A program made the position numbers and the translations under genes. A model generated the notes under the pieces. It worked only from the letters and a program-made list of their open reading frames with translations. It had not been told where the DNA came from and made no database searches. From NCBI RefSeq assembly GCF_001435955.1, contig NZ_AYYT01000001.1, forward strand, positions 124,001-188,000: a DNA stretch of 64,000 nucleotides. The letters are read 5' to 3'. Below, in pieces: positions 26,959 through 36,245 of the stretch (its first letter is position 1; every line of letters begins with the position of its first letter). This DNA is from Ligilactobacillus salivarius DSM 20555 = ATCC 11741 (GTDB taxonomy: Bacteria; Bacillota; Bacilli; Lactobacillales; Lactobacillaceae).

Positions 26959-28866
26959 TTAATCAACATACTGACTAAGTTCGTCCCAACGTTGAACTTT
27001 TTCCATAATATCTTCATCTAATTCATCAATTTGTTGCTGTAAACTTGCTAATTTAGTATAATCAGCCCCATCAACATGTTGCATTTCTTCTTCTAAACTT
27101 GTTTTATCATTTTCAAGCTTGTCGATTTCTGATTCTAATTTTTCATATTCCATCTTTTCAGCGTAAGTTAACTTAGTTTTCTTCTTAACTTTGTCTTCTG
27201 CATTATCTGCCTTTTCTACTTTTGCTGCAGATGCTTGTTTTTTAGTTTTAACTGCTTCATTCTTGGCATTTTTCAGATAATCTGTAAACATCCCGACATA
27301 ATGCTTGATTCTTGCATTCCCTTCAAAGATATATAATGAATCAGCTACCTTATCAAGAAAATATCTGTCATGTGATACGGTGATAACAGTTCCGTTAAAG
27401 TTATCTAAATAATCTTCCAAAACTGTTAATGTTCCTATATCTAAATCGTTAGTTGGTTCATCCAATAATAAAACATTAGGTTGAGACATCAGTAATTTCA
27501 AAAGATATAAGCGTCTCTTTTCACCGCCGGAGAGTTTACGAATCAATGTTCCATGCATAAATCTTGGAAATAGAAATTGTTCCAATAATTGAGTTGTGCT
27601 AATTCGCTCACCATCTTTATTTACAATATTTTGACCAACTTCGTTTAAATAACTAATAATTCTTTTATCTTCAGGAATCTCTTCCGTCTGTTGTCGATAA
27701 TAAGCCATCTTTACAGTTTCACCGATTGTCAAAATACCTGAATCTAATGGCAATTCACCTGATAAAGCATTTAAAAAACTAGATTTCCCGGCACCATTAA
27801 CGCCTGTAATACCGATTCTGTCTCCAGCTTGGATTAGCAAATTGAAATCTTCAATTATTTTATGATTTCCAATTGTTAAACTTGCATCTTTTAATTCTAA
27901 TACTTTCTTTCCCAATCTTTGTTGTCCTAAATTAATATCAACATTTTCGTCAACTTGGACTTTATTTAAATTGCTTTTTAATTCATTAAATTTATTAATT
28001 CTAGCTTGTTGCTTAGTAGTACGTGCTTTAGCACCTGTTCTCATCCAAGCTAATTCTTTTTTATATAATTGCTGTTGTTTATGTTCTTGAACAAGTTCTC
28101 TTTCAACCCGTTCAGCTTTTTGTCTAACAAAATCTTGATAGTTTCCAGTATACGAATATAAACTACCAAATGACAATTCCATTATTTCAGTAGCTATCTG
28201 ATCTAAGAAATATCTATCATGTGTAACTACTAATAATGCTCCTTTATAGTTAGCAAGATATTGTTCTAACCATTCAATAGAATCAAAATCCAAATGATTA
28301 GTTGGTTCGTCTAGTATCAACAAATCAGGCGCTTGAATCAATACTTGAGCTAAGCCTACACGTTTCCTTTGTCCACCTGATAACTCTTCTATTTTTTGCG
28401 TTAAATCCTCTATGTGTAATTGAGTTAGAATTGTCTTAACATCGCTATCGGCTGTCCATGCATCTTCTTGATTCATTTTTTCTTCAGCTTTGATGTAACG
28501 TTGTTCGGCTTTTTTATCATCTGGATGTGCACCATATTCAGTTAGAGCTTCTTCATAATCTCTAATTGTTTGAAATACAGGAGCAGCTCCAGTAAAAATA
28601 GCTTCCATAATTGTACTGTTTTGTGGAAATTCAGGTGCTTGTTTTAAGTAACTTATACGATAATCATTTGGTTTTATTAAATTTCCAGAATCTGCTGAAT
28701 CAATTCCAGTTAAAACATTCAATAGTGTTGTTTTTCCAGAACCATTCGTTCCAATTAAACCAATTCTATCATGTTCATTTATTAAAAAGTTTAAATCCTT
28801 GAATAGCGTTTTTTCGCCATATGTCTTGGTTAAACTTTCTACACGTAAAGTTTGCACACTACTCAC
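26959..28866 (-). CDS. ABC-F family ATPase (Uup-like)
   Basis: A 635-residue protein with two ABC domains (Walker [13 protein letters not shown] and [12 protein letters not shown], signatures [12 protein letters not shown] and [12 protein letters not shown]) joined by a basic linker, and a C-terminal coiled coil (residues about 555-635). It has no membrane segment. ABC-F proteins act on ribosomes; the C-terminal coiled coil suggests the Uup branch. The start is GTG and overlaps the cca stop codon. Confidence 0.92.
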   Translation of the reverse strand: MSSVQTLRVESLTKTYGEKTLFKDLNFLINEHDRIGLIGTNGSGKTTLLNVLTGIDSADSGNLIKPNDYRISYLKQAPEFPQNSTIMEAIFTGAAPVFQTIRDYEEALTEYGAHPDDKKAEQRYIKAEEKMNQEDAWTADSDVKTILTQLHIEDLTQKIEELSGGQRKRVGLAQVLIQAPDLLILDEPTNHLDFDSIEWLEQYLANYKGALLVVTHDRYFLDQIATEIMELSFGSLYSYTGNYQDFVRQKAERVERELVQEHKQQQLYKKELAWMRTGAKARTTKQQARINKFNELKSNLNKVQVDENVDINLGQQRLGKKVLELKDASLTIGNHKIIEDFNLLIQAGDRIGITGVNGAGKSSFLNALSGELPLDSGILTIGETVKMAYYRQQTEEIPEDKRIISYLNEVGQNIVNKDGERISTTQLLEQFLFPRFMHGTLIRKLSGGEKRRLYLLKLLMSQPNVLLLDEPTNDLDIGTLTVLEDYLDNFNGTVITVSHDRYFLDKVADSLYIFEGNARIKHYVGMFTDYLKNAKNEAVKTKKQASAAKVEKADNAEDKVKKKTKLTYAEKMEYEKLESEIDKLENDKTSLEEEMQHVDGADYTKLASLQQQIDELDEDIMEKVQRWDELSQYVD

Positions 28867-30077
28867 ACTTTCTCTTCTAATAGTTTCTTTGCATTTTCTA
28901 TTAATATCTCTTTGTCATTAATAATATTCCCAAAAACTATTTCTTTTTCAAGTTTATTTAAAATTTCACCCATTATTTTTCCAGGTTTGACCCCTGCTTC
29001 TTGCACAAGATCTTTACCATTAATCTTCATTTCTTTTCTAGATTTAATCGGTAATTTATCATAATTGATTTTAAGCTCATTATCATCCATACCAAATCCT
29101 CGTATTTTTGCAATTTGGTTAGCTGTTAAAATAATTTCTATTCCATTTTGATAATATGTCTCAATATCTAACTTACTATCTTTGATTTTTTGGACACATA
29201 AACTAGCTGCAATAACATATTTAATAATGTTATTAGAACTCTTCCAAGAACGTAATAAATTGCTTATATCAGTATCTTTTAACTTAAAAACATCAGATAA
29301 TAATGTCCAACATTCTTCTTCTGTATTTAATTTAAAGTCTGAAAATTCTAATATAGACTTTAATTCAGCATATTTATCTGCAAATAATGGACAATATTTA
29401 TATAATTCTGTATCTAAAAATTCTTGTAATCCTTGTTTAGGGTTTTTACCCAAGAGAAGTTTAACCCATTCTACATGAATTCTTTCAATTGCAATTTTTT
29501 CAAGTAAATGGGAATTTTTCTTAATAGCATTGAAGGTATCTAGTTCTACTTTAAAATCTAATTGACTACCAAATCTGACGGCACGCATCATACGTAATGC
29601 ATCTTCATGGAATCGTTCTTCAGGATTTCCAACGGCTCTTATAATGCCATTTTTCAAATCTTTCAATCCATCGAATAAGTCTATGATTTTACCCTTATCA
29701 TCCATCGCAAGAGCATTGATTGTTAAATCTCTTCGTTTTAAATCTTCTTCTAAAGAGCGCACAAACTCAACCTTATCAGGTCTTCGATAGTCTTGATAAG
29801 TTGATTCTGTTCGAAAAGTAGTAATTTCATATCCAGTACCGTGGTCTAAAACCATCACCGTACCATGTTCTACACCTGTATCAACAGTCTTACTAAATAT
29901 TTGTTTAATCTCCTCAGGATAGGCACTTGAAGCGATATCAACATCATGAATTGGTAAACCAAGTAAAGTATCGCGAACACTACCACCGACAAAGTATGCT
30001 TCGAATCCAACTTCTCTAATTTTCTCTAAAATAGGTAACGCTTTTTTAAACTCATCTGGTATATTTTCTACAATCAT
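28863..30077 (-). CDS. cca: CCA tRNA nucleotidyltransferase
   Basis: A 404-residue class II CCA-adding enzyme: [14 protein letters not shown] (phosphate grip), [13 protein letters not shown] (catalytic Asp pair), [12 protein letters not shown], and [16 protein letters not shown]. It adds or repairs the tRNA 3' end, which matters because the tRNA gene in this window does not encode CCA. The ATG overlaps the dapB stop by ATGA, and its own stop overlaps the ABC-F start. Confidence 0.96.
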   Translation of the reverse strand: MIVENIPDEFKKALPILEKIREVGFEAYFVGGSVRDTLLGLPIHDVDIASSAYPEEIKQIFSKTVDTGVEHGTVMVLDHGTGYEITTFRTESTYQDYRRPDKVEFVRSLEEDLKRRDLTINALAMDDKGKIIDLFDGLKDLKNGIIRAVGNPEERFHEDALRMMRAVRFGSQLDFKVELDTFNAIKKNSHLLEKIAIERIHVEWVKLLLGKNPKQGLQEFLDTELYKYCPLFADKYAELKSILEFSDFKLNTEEECWTLLSDVFKLKDTDISNLLRSWKSSNNIIKYVIAASLCVQKIKDSKLDIETYYQNGIEIILTANQIAKIRGFGMDDNELKINYDKLPIKSRKEMKINGKDLVQEAGVKPGKIMGEILNKLEKEIVFGNIINDKEILIENAKKLLEEKV

Positions 30078-30862
30078 AATAAGTTCTCCAAACCTACCAT
30101 CAATTCATTGTAATCACCAATTTTTTCTACAGCTAAAGCTACACCTGTCATAAATGATTCTCTATCAAATGAATCTTGTCTAATTGTTAAAGCTTCTCCC
30201 TTGCTACCAAAGAGAACTTGTTCATGAGCTACATATCCAGGTAATCTAACAGAATGAATATGCATTCCTTCATAATTAGCACCTCTAGCTCCATCTAAAC
30301 TTTCAGTTTCTTCTGGATTACCTTGTTGATGTTCTTCACGAACTTCAGCAATTAATTTTGCAGTATTAATAGCAGTACCACTTGGTGCATCCAACTTATT
30401 ATCATGGTGCATTTCAATAATTTCTACATCAGGCATATATTTTGCAGCTTGTTTTGCAAATTGCATTAATAAAACCGCTGAAATACCAAAGTTAGGTGCA
30501 ATCAATCCACCAATACCGTTCTTTGCAGCAATTTCTTTTAATTCAACAATTTGTTCATCCTTAAGTCCAGTTGTACCCACAACAACTGAAATTTTATTTT
30601 CTAGTGCGAACTTAACATTTTGATAAACAGCACTTGGAATTGTAAAATCTATCCATACATCAATATCATTAACTGGGATTTGTTCATAATCTGTATATAC
30701 AGGCACATCCAAGTCTGCAAATTCAGCAACTTCATTAACATTCTTTTCAGTAACTACGGGATTATAAACACCTGCAAGCTTAAATTTATCATTGTTTGCT
30801 ACCATATGGATTGTTTTATTTCCCATACTTCCTTTGAATCCAGCAACTAAAACATTTATCAT
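30074..30862 (-). CDS. dapB: 4-hydroxy-tetrahydrodipicolinate reductase
   Basis: A 262-residue Dap[15 protein letters not shown] binds the nucleotide, [11 protein letters not shown] and [15 protein letters not shown] flank the active site, and [15 protein letters not shown] carries the catalytic His-His-x-x-Lys. It acts in lysine and diaminopimelate synthesis. Coupling to cca by overlapping codons is common in Firmicutes. A GGGAGGA site precedes the ATG. Confidence 0.97.
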   Translation of the reverse strand: MINVLVAGFKGSMGNKTIHMVANNDKFKLAGVYNPVVTEKNVNEVAEFADLDVPVYTDYEQIPVNDIDVWIDFTIPSAVYQNVKFALENKISVVVGTTGLKDEQIVELKEIAAKNGIGGLIAPNFGISAVLLMQFAKQAAKYMPDVEIIEMHHDNKLDAPSGTAINTAKLIAEVREEHQQGNPEETESLDGARGANYEGMHIHSVRLPGYVAHEQVLFGSKGEALTIRQDSFDRESFMTGVALAVEKIGDYNELMVGLENLL

Positions 30863-30973
30863 AAAAAAGTCCTCCCATGCATTATATTAATATCAATTAT
30901 ACAATACTCATCGTATTTATTAAAATACCGACTATCTAATAGTTATAAATAATATTATATCTTTGAAATTCAT

Positions 30974-30999
30974 GATAGTATAGAACTATAAATACTATC
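30974..30999. promoter_or_regulatory. Inverted repeat in the yitT promoter region
   Basis: GATAGTAT (30974-30981) and ATACTATC (30992-30999) form perfect 8-bp arms around a 10-bp centre containing TATA. It overlaps plausible plus-strand promoter elements (TTGAAA from 30963, TATAAA at its centre) 38 bp before the yitT start. It could be a repressor site; the factor is unknown. Confidence 0.45.
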
Positions 31000-31036
31000 T
31001 ATGAAAAAGTGAACTTATATAAGGGGTGAATAATTA

Positions 31037-31933
31037 ATGACTTATCAAAATGAAAAAATTAGTATTAAAGATTTAATTTTTATTACTATCGGTTGTTCTT
31101 TATACGCTTTTGGCTTAGTTACTGTAAATATTGCCAATAACCTTGCCGAAGGTGGAGCAACAGGTATTACCTTAATTATTAGATATTGGCTACATATCGA
31201 TCCTGCATATTCAATTATTTTACTTAACATTCCTTTAATTTGGATTGGTTATCGTTATCTAGGAAAGAAAGCTTTAATATATACTATCTACGGAACTACC
31301 ATGTTATCAATTTGGACTTGGCTTTGGCAAAGGATTCCTATTAATATCAATATTCATCACGACTTGTTCCTTGCTGGTGTTTTAGCTGGTTTAATTGGTG
31401 GTACTGGTTCTGGATTGGTTTATCGTTTTGGAGGAACTACTGGTGGTACCGATATAGTTGCACGTATTTTTGAAAAGAAACGTGGTATTGTTATGGGAAA
31501 AACATTACTTGCCTTAGATGTTATCGTTTTAACTTGTTCTTTAAGTTATCTAGACTTACGCCAAATGATGTACACTTTACTTGGTTCATATGTTTTTGCC
31601 CAAGTTGTTAACTTCATTCAAGAAGGTGCCTATGCTGCACGAGGGGTTATTATTATAACTAATCATCCAACAGAGATTGCTAATGATATAATTCAGAAAA
31701 TGGAACGTGGTGTCAGCTATCTTAAAATTGAAGGTGCTTTTTCTGGACAAGAACGAAAAGCATTATACTGTGTCGTTAGTCCTAATGAACTAAATACATT
31801 AAAAGGATACATCAATCATCATGATAGTGAGGCATTTGTCTCTATTTTTGAAGTTTCTGAGGCAATGGGCGACGGATTTAGTTTTAATACCCCAAGTCGT
31901 TCACTATTGAAGTACATTAAAAAGGGAGGATAA
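31037..31933 (+). CDS. YitT family membrane protein (DUF161-DUF2179)
   Basis: A 298-residue protein with five or six membrane segments, the glycine-rich GLIGGTGSGLVYRFGGTTGGTDIVARI, and a C-terminal cytoplasmic DUF2179 domain (ITNHPTEIANDIIQKMERGVSYLKIEGAFSG). The family's function is unsettled. A second member is at 38098. It has an AAGGGGTGA site. Its last codons contain the ribosome binding site for the next gene, so the two are coupled. Confidence 0.9.
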   Translation: MTYQNEKISIKDLIFITIGCSLYAFGLVTVNIANNLAEGGATGITLIIRYWLHIDPAYSIILLNIPLIWIGYRYLGKKALIYTIYGTTMLSIWTWLWQRIPININIHHDLFLAGVLAGLIGGTGSGLVYRFGGTTGGTDIVARIFEKKRGIVMGKTLLALDVIVLTCSLSYLDLRQMMYTLLGSYVFAQVVNFIQEGAYAARGVIIITNHPTEIANDIIQKMERGVSYLKIEGAFSGQERKALYCVVSPNELNTLKGYINHHDSEAFVSIFEVSEAMGDGFSFNTPSRSLLKYIKKGG

Positions 31934-31937
31934 ATTT

Positions 31938-32768
31938 TTGAGTTTTCCTTATGAAAAGAGATTTATCTTGTATTTGCGTAATGAACGTTTTCTAGAAGAA
32001 AATACCATTGCTGATTTAACTCGTGATATCACACGTTTCTTTAATTATCTTAGACAAAATAATCCAAATTACCGTGATTCACTAAAAGTTTCATCAATTT
32101 CTAGCAATGATATTAAAGAGTATTTAAACACCTTATCAATAACTAATAATATTAAAAATACTACTTATAATAAGATGCTTACCCATATTAATACCTACTT
32201 TAAATTTTTATTTATTAATAATTTATCACCTGTTTTGCCTACTCTATCTATTAAAGGAAGAAAACGTACTGTAAATAAAGCTACTGATCTAGCTTGGACT
32301 GAAAAGTTAGCTGAATATTTAGTTGATGATAATCTGAGCCTTTATACTCGTATGACTCTCTTATTGATATCACATTTCTATACAATAAAAGAGATTTTAC
32401 AAAGAGACTTTTATCAGGAACTAAATCAGATAGAATTTACAGATTTTGAGTATGAATTTATCAATTTATTTAATGAGGAGATTATAAACCTTCAGCAACG
32501 ACAACATACTCACGATATCTTTTTGAAAAAGAGATTGGATATTGTTTCACCCCAATTAACTTTACCTGGATTACACAAATATTTAAAGAAGGACCAAAAG
32601 AGTATCGATATCAAGTTATCTCCTCGTGAACTATATCAAAATGCCGTATGTTATTTTATTCTAAATAATCAAAATTTAAGCGATACACAACTTATTCAGC
32701 AATTAAGATTAGAAGATCTTACATCATTAAATTATTATCGCCAAAAATCTTATAGTACAACCGAATAA
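31938..32768 (+). CDS. Xer-like tyrosine recombinase homologue lacking catalytic residues
   Basis: A 276-residue protein beginning with a SAM-like core-binding domain (YLRNERFLEENTIADLTRDI, KMLTHINTYFKFLF). The C-terminal half follows the tyrosine-recombinase outline, but the first catalytic Arg region reads SHFYTIKEILQ and the His-x-x-Arg region reads LSPRELYQNAVCYF. Arg, His, Arg and His are thus missing; only a late tyrosine pair (LNYYRQ) remains. Streptococci have a comparable inactive XerD-like protein. It probably binds DNA without recombining it. The TTG start uses the GGGAGGA at the end of yitT. Confidence 0.75.
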   Translation: MSFPYEKRFILYLRNERFLEENTIADLTRDITRFFNYLRQNNPNYRDSLKVSSISSNDIKEYLNTLSITNNIKNTTYNKMLTHINTYFKFLFINNLSPVLPTLSIKGRKRTVNKATDLAWTEKLAEYLVDDNLSLYTRMTLLLISHFYTIKEILQRDFYQELNQIEFTDFEYEFINLFNEEIINLQQRQHTHDIFLKKRLDIVSPQLTLPGLHKYLKKDQKSIDIKLSPRELYQNAVCYFILNNQNLSDTQLIQQLRLEDLTSLNYYRQKSYSTTE

Positions 32769-32770
32769 CT

Positions 32771-32810
32771 AAAAATGACAAGATTTTTCAAATTAAATCT
32801 TGTCATTTTT
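32771..32810 (+). terminator. Terminator of the yitT-xer-like operon
   Basis: AAAATGACAAGATTT pairs with AAATCTTGTCATTTT, followed by T residues. Confidence 0.85.
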
Positions 32811-32849
32811 ATATGTATGTATAATTCAATTAATGATCTACAAAATATT

Positions 32850-32993
32850 TTATTTTCTATCAGAATTAGCTTTAAAATATTTGCCTATACCAACTATAAT
32901 ATTATTAATTCCTATTAAAATTAAACAAACTGCCCATAATTTTTTAACCCTTACTCTATGAGCATATAATTTATTTTTTATGTATTTTTTCAT
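32850..32993 (-). CDS. Small single-span membrane protein, 47 residues
   Basis: The frame begins at ATG (32991-32993) after a strong GGGGAGG ribosome binding site and ends at TAA. It encodes a basic N-terminus (MKKYIKNKLYAHRVRVKKLW), one membrane helix (AVCLILIGINNIIVGIG) and a polar tail. The positive-inside pattern suggests the N-terminus is cytoplasmic. It lies alone between two terminators in a stretch that would otherwise be empty. I do not recognise the family. Confidence 0.65.
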   Translation of the reverse strand: MKKYIKNKLYAHRVRVKKLWAVCLILIGINNIIVGIGKYFKANSDRK

Positions 32994-33050
32994 TGTAAAT
33001 AGTCCTCCCCTTTATATATCGCTTTCATTATATCATATTATAAAAGCATA

Positions 33051-33080
33051 AAAAAACTACCACAAATATAATGTGGTAGT
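33051..33080 (-). terminator. Terminator of yqeY
   Basis: ACTACCAC pairs with GTGGTAGT, followed on the minus strand by a U run. Confidence 0.8.
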
Positions 33081-33094
33081 AAATCGAGTAATTA

Positions 33095-33538
33095 TTAATT
33101 TAATAATTCTTTTACGGTTGCATTGACTAACTTTCCGTCAGCCTTTCCTTTGAGTTTTGGCATTACTGCTCCCATGACTTTACCAAAATCAGCTTTGGAC
33201 GTTGCTCCAACTTGGTCAATCGTTTCTTGAACAATGGTCTTCACTTCATCTTCACTAAGTTGCTCTGGTAAATAGCTTTCAACAACCTTTATTTCATTCT
33301 TAAGATTTTGAACAGCTTCATCACGGCCAGCATTCTTAAATTCTTCAAGAGAATCCTTACGTTGCTTTAACTCTCGAGATAACACAGCTATTTCTTCATC
33401 TGAAGATAAGTCATGTCCAACCTCAATTTGCTCGTTCACAACTGCAGCTTTTAACATACGGATAGTGCCAAGTTTGACCTTATCTTTTGCTTTCATAGCT
33501 GCAATCATATCTTTTTGCAATGACTCTAATAAGCTCAC
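33095..33538 (-). CDS. yqeY: YqeY family protein (GatB/YqeY domain)
   Basis: A 147-residue protein covering the whole YqeY family: helical N-terminus (MIAAMKAKDKVKLGTIRML) and the C-terminal GatB-like tail (DFGKVMGAVMPKLKGKADGKLVNATV). The domain contacts tRNA in GatB; the role of the free-standing form is not known. The start is GTG with AGGAGG. It lies 18 bp downstream of rpsU, the usual partner. Confidence 0.92.
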   Translation of the reverse strand: MSLLESLQKDMIAAMKAKDKVKLGTIRMLKAAVVNEQIEVGHDLSSDEEIAVLSRELKQRKDSLEEFKNAGRDEAVQNLKNEIKVVESYLPEQLSEDEVKTIVQETIDQVGATSKADFGKVMGAVMPKLKGKADGKLVNATVKELLN

Positions 33539-33556
33539 TACATCAAGCCTCCTAAA

Positions 33557-33742
33557 TTAGAAACGACGCTTGTTTTTACGTTTACGAGCTGCTTCGGATT
33601 TCTTCTTACGCTTTACACTTGGCTTCTCGTAGAATTCGCGTTTCCGATATTCTTGCAAAGTACCTGTTTTTGAAACGGAACGTTTGAAGCGACGAAGAGC
33701 GTCATCAAGAGATTCGTTTTTACGAACGACTGTTTTTGACAT
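33557..33742 (-). CDS. rpsU: 30S ribosomal protein S21
   Basis: A 61-residue S21 from the ATG at 33740-33742, where GGAGGGAGGG gives the ribosome binding site; a longer in-frame reading upstream is not used. It shows [20 protein letters not shown] and the basic C-terminal [19 protein letters not shown]21 lies near the anti-Shine-Dalgarno end of 16S rRNA and helps initiation. Confidence 0.97.
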   Translation of the reverse strand: MSKTVVRKNESLDDALRRFKRSVSKTGTLQEYRKREFYEKPSVKRKKKSEAARKRKNKRRF

Positions 33743-33875
33743 GTGTGTTTCCCTCCCTCCGAGCTTAAATGTAACCGTCTTAAATAGCAAAAGTACATAT
33801 TTCAACAGTTCTTTTCTATTGTAACTAATGCTTTATCTAGTGTCAATAATATATCAATAAATAATTTGTAATTTC

Positions 33876-33905
33876 TTGACATATTATTCTTTACTTAGCT
33901 AATAA
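33876..33905 (+). promoter_or_regulatory. Candidate promoter of the PPDK regulatory protein gene
   Basis: TTGACA (33876-33881) is a perfect -35 box; 18 bp later TAATAA (33900-33905) gives a fair -10. It would leave an 80-nt untranslated leader before the ATG at 33993. Confidence 0.5.
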
Positions 33906-33992
33906 TACATTAATTCTTCATTCCATATGGAAATAATATCTATTTAAATGTATAATTAATTACATGTAAAACGCTTTTATAGGAGTGATAAT

Positions 33993-34805
33993 ATGTCTGA
34001 TTCTATTACTAATATTTTTGTTATCTCTGATTCAGTTGGCGAAACTGGTCTTAGTTTAATTACTGCAGGTACCGTTCAATTTCCTAATAGTAAATTTAAC
34101 ATTCGCCGTTTTCCACTAACAAAAACTATTTCCTTACTTCAAGGTATTTTGAATAAGGCAAAAAGAGAAAATGCCATTATTTTACATACTTTTGTTAATC
34201 CTGAATTATCTGACTATGTTAATAATTTTGGTAAAGAAAATAACTTGCATGTTATTGATGCTCTAACTGGTGTGGTCCAAATTTTAGCCGAGATAACTGG
34301 AGAAAAACCTTTAAATGCAGCTGGATTAAAGCACAAACTCAATCCAGACTATTTCAAGCGTATTGAAGCTCTTGAATTTGCAGTTACCTATGATGATGGT
34401 AAAGATCCATCTGGTTTCCTTAAAGCAGATATTGTACTTTTAGGTGTTTCTAGAACATCTAAAACACCTTTATCACTATATCTTGCTAACCAAGGATATA
34501 AGGTTGCCAATCTTCCACTAGTTCCTAAAACTCAAATTCCTAAAGAAATTTATCAAGTTGATAAAAAACGTATCTTTGGCTTGACTAATGATCCTGAAGT
34601 TTTAAACAATATTAGACGTCAACGCATGATTTCTTATGGTCTAGATCCAGATACTGTTTATTCAAATATGGATAATATTAATCAAGAATTAGAATTTGCA
34701 ACTAATCTATATAAAGAATTAGGATGCTTACAAATTAATGTAGCAACTAAGTCTATTGAAGAAACAGCAACCCTTATTATTGAAAGTCTTGATAGTGAAG
34801 ATTAA
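33993..34805 (+). CDS. Pyruvate, phosphate dikinase regulatory protein (DUF299)
   Basis: A 270-residue bifunctional kinase/pyrophosphorylase of the DUF299 family. It shows ISDSVGETGLSL at the N-terminus, the P-loop-like GVSRTSKTPLSLYLA, and RQRMISYGLDPDTVYS. Family members switch PPDK or PEP synthase by ADP-dependent phosphorylation. No such target enzyme is in the window. It is a single-gene unit with a TAGGAGTGA site and its own terminator. Confidence 0.93.
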   Translation: MSDSITNIFVISDSVGETGLSLITAGTVQFPNSKFNIRRFPLTKTISLLQGILNKAKRENAIILHTFVNPELSDYVNNFGKENNLHVIDALTGVVQILAEITGEKPLNAAGLKHKLNPDYFKRIEALEFAVTYDDGKDPSGFLKADIVLLGVSRTSKTPLSLYLANQGYKVANLPLVPKTQIPKEIYQVDKKRIFGLTNDPEVLNNIRRQRMISYGLDPDTVYSNMDNINQELEFATNLYKELGCLQINVATKSIEETATLIIESLDSED

Positions 34806-34812
34806 GCAATCT

Positions 34813-34853
34813 AAAGCATAATTCCGATGTATTATCGATATTATGCTTTTTTT
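34813..34853 (+). terminator. Terminator of the PPDK regulatory protein gene
   Basis: AAAGCATAAT (34813-34822) pairs with ATTATGCTTT (34840-34849) and runs into T7. Confidence 0.85.
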
Positions 34854-34858
34854 GTATA

Positions 34859-34907
34859 TCAAAAAGAACCTTGTAATTTTTAATTTCCAATAATTACAAG
34901 GTTCTTC
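34859..34907 (-). terminator. Terminator of the glycosyltransferase unit
   Basis: A perfect 15-bp helix, AAGAACCTTGTAATT with AATTACAAGGTTCTT, ends directly at the stop of the small membrane protein gene. Confidence 0.8.
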
Positions 34908-34908
34908 C

Positions 34909-35094
34909 TTACTTATCTTTCTTATTCACTCTTACTGTCATAACCGCATTAAACATATCTACCACACCAATAATAAGAATTAAAATCGTTAGTAAAAGAT
35001 ATTTTCTTTCAAAAATAAAAAGATTGAAAAATGATAAAATAAAACAAAAAATAGATACCCAAAAGTTAAGTTGTTTAATTAAATCTTTAAACAT
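34909..35094 (-). CDS. Small two-span membrane protein (tandem paralogue B)
   Basis: 61 residues with two hydrophobic helices (residues about 10-27 and 32-51) and a basic tail. Aligned with the gene upstream it shares FWVxIxxF, LF, a central T and G, and a final R-x-N, so the two are tandem paralogues of equal length. It has an AGGAGGT site and starts 2 bp after its partner. I do not recognise the family; two small TM proteins of this shape may form a heteromeric membrane unit. Confidence 0.7.
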   Translation of the reverse strand: MFKDLIKQLNFWVSIFCFILSFFNLFIFERKYLLLTILILIIGVVDMFNAVMTVRVNKKDK

Positions 35095-35096
35095 CG

Positions 35097-35282
35097 CTAC
35101 CTCCTATTTCTTCTTCTATTTTTTAAAATTGCATAATTCAACGTAAAAATTCCAAAAACTGCCCAAAATATTGCAGTTATAAAAGCTTCAAAAACTCCTA
35201 CAAATAAACAGAAAAAGGCACATACGAACGAAATTATTGCAACCCAAAATGTTCCTTCTTCAAATAGACTCTTTCTATTCAT
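35097..35282 (-). CDS. Small two-span membrane protein (tandem paralogue A)
   Basis: 61 residues: a short polar start, two membrane helices (FWVAIISFVCAFFCLFVG and a second over residues 32-50) and a strongly basic end (KNRRRNRR). It follows the GT2 gene by 15 bp with AAGGGATG and is probably part of the same transcript. A role in anchoring or assisting the glycosyltransferases is possible from context only. Confidence 0.7.
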   Translation of the reverse strand: MNRKSLFEEGTFWVAIISFVCAFFCLFVGVFEAFITAIFWAVFGIFTLNYAILKNRRRNRR

Positions 35283-35297
35283 AAATTAACATCCCTT

Positions 35298-36245
35298 CTA
35301 ATATAAATAGAATAACTTATATGTTATTGAATTTACCATTTTTAAATATAGATTTTGTTTACTTCTTTCACTGAGATATTTATTTCTTTTCCAATTTGGA
35401 AAATTTGTATCAATATAACTTTTTATTTCAGATAATAATTCTCTTTTTAATTTCCTATCTTTTTGCTTTAAAACTTTTCTAATCAATACATTTCCCAGTA
35501 AATTCCTAGTGAATCTATATTCCATCTCATCTTTATAACATGTTACTTTATGTACCTGATAATATTTAATTATATCATTGTATATCCAAAAAATATCTCT
35601 AATTCTTGTAGATTCATTATAAGAAATCGAATTACTTCTTTGTACATAATGAACTCCTATATGATCATCTACAGCTATTTCCTCTATATTTTGTAAATTA
35701 GCAACCATCTTGAAAAAGAAGTCCTGATCCTCATATAATCGTCCAACTGGAAATTTAAAATCCAATGTATCTAGCCATGACTTTTTATAAATTTTATTCC
35801 AAGCCACTACTCTACCTTTTACTAAGTATTCATTTAATGAATTATATTTTTTCACTACATCTTTTACTTTTTTATCTGGGAATTCCCAAAGAAAATTACT
35901 TTCAATAATTTTCTTCCGACCATTTTCCGATAAATTATACATTCTCTCAAACATTTGACTTTCAACGTAATCATCGGAGTCAATAAAAGCAATATACTCT
36001 CCTGATGCATACTGTAAACCAAAGTTTCTTGCATCAGACAACCCACCATTTTCTTTAGTAACTAATAATACATTAGAATAATTTTCTTTATAATCTTCAG
36101 CAATTTTATGAGAATTATCAGTACTTCCATCATCTACTAAAATAATTTCTATATCTTCTAGTGTTTGATTCACTAAGCTATCTAAGGATCTTTTTAAATA
36201 TTTTTCTACATTATAAATTGGCACAATTATACTAATTTTCGTCAT
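35298..36245 (-). CDS. Family 2 glycosyltransferase
   Basis: A 315-residue GT-A enzyme: ISIIVPIYNVEKYLKRSLDS at the N-terminus, VDDGSTDNS, the DxD motif in AFIDSDDYVES, and YEDQDFFFKM for the acceptor-side acid. No membrane helix is evident. It adds a sugar from a nucleotide donor to a surface glycan or glycoprotein; donor and acceptor are unknown. Its start overlaps the upstream glycosyltransferase gene by 14 bp. Confidence 0.9.
   Translation of the reverse strand: MTKISIIVPIYNVEKYLKRSLDSLVNQTLEDIEIILVDDGSTDNSHKIAEDYKENYSNVLLVTKENGGLSDARNFGLQYASGEYIAFIDSDDYVESQMFERMYNLSENGRKKIIESNFLWEFPDKKVKDVVKKYNSLNEYLVKGRVVAWNKIYKKSWLDTLDFKFPVGRLYEDQDFFFKMVANLQNIEEIAVDDHIGVHYVQRSNSISYNESTRIRDIFWIYNDIIKYYQVHKVTCYKDEMEYRFTRNLLGNVLIRKVLKQKDRKLKRELLSEIKSYIDTNFPNWKRNKYLSERSKQNLYLKMVNSITYKLFYLY

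Noticed and set aside
33966..33980. CcpA (cre)-like sequence before the PPDK regulatory gene
   Set aside because: Matching the cre consensus needs an inserted base, so it is no better than chance in AT-rich DNA.
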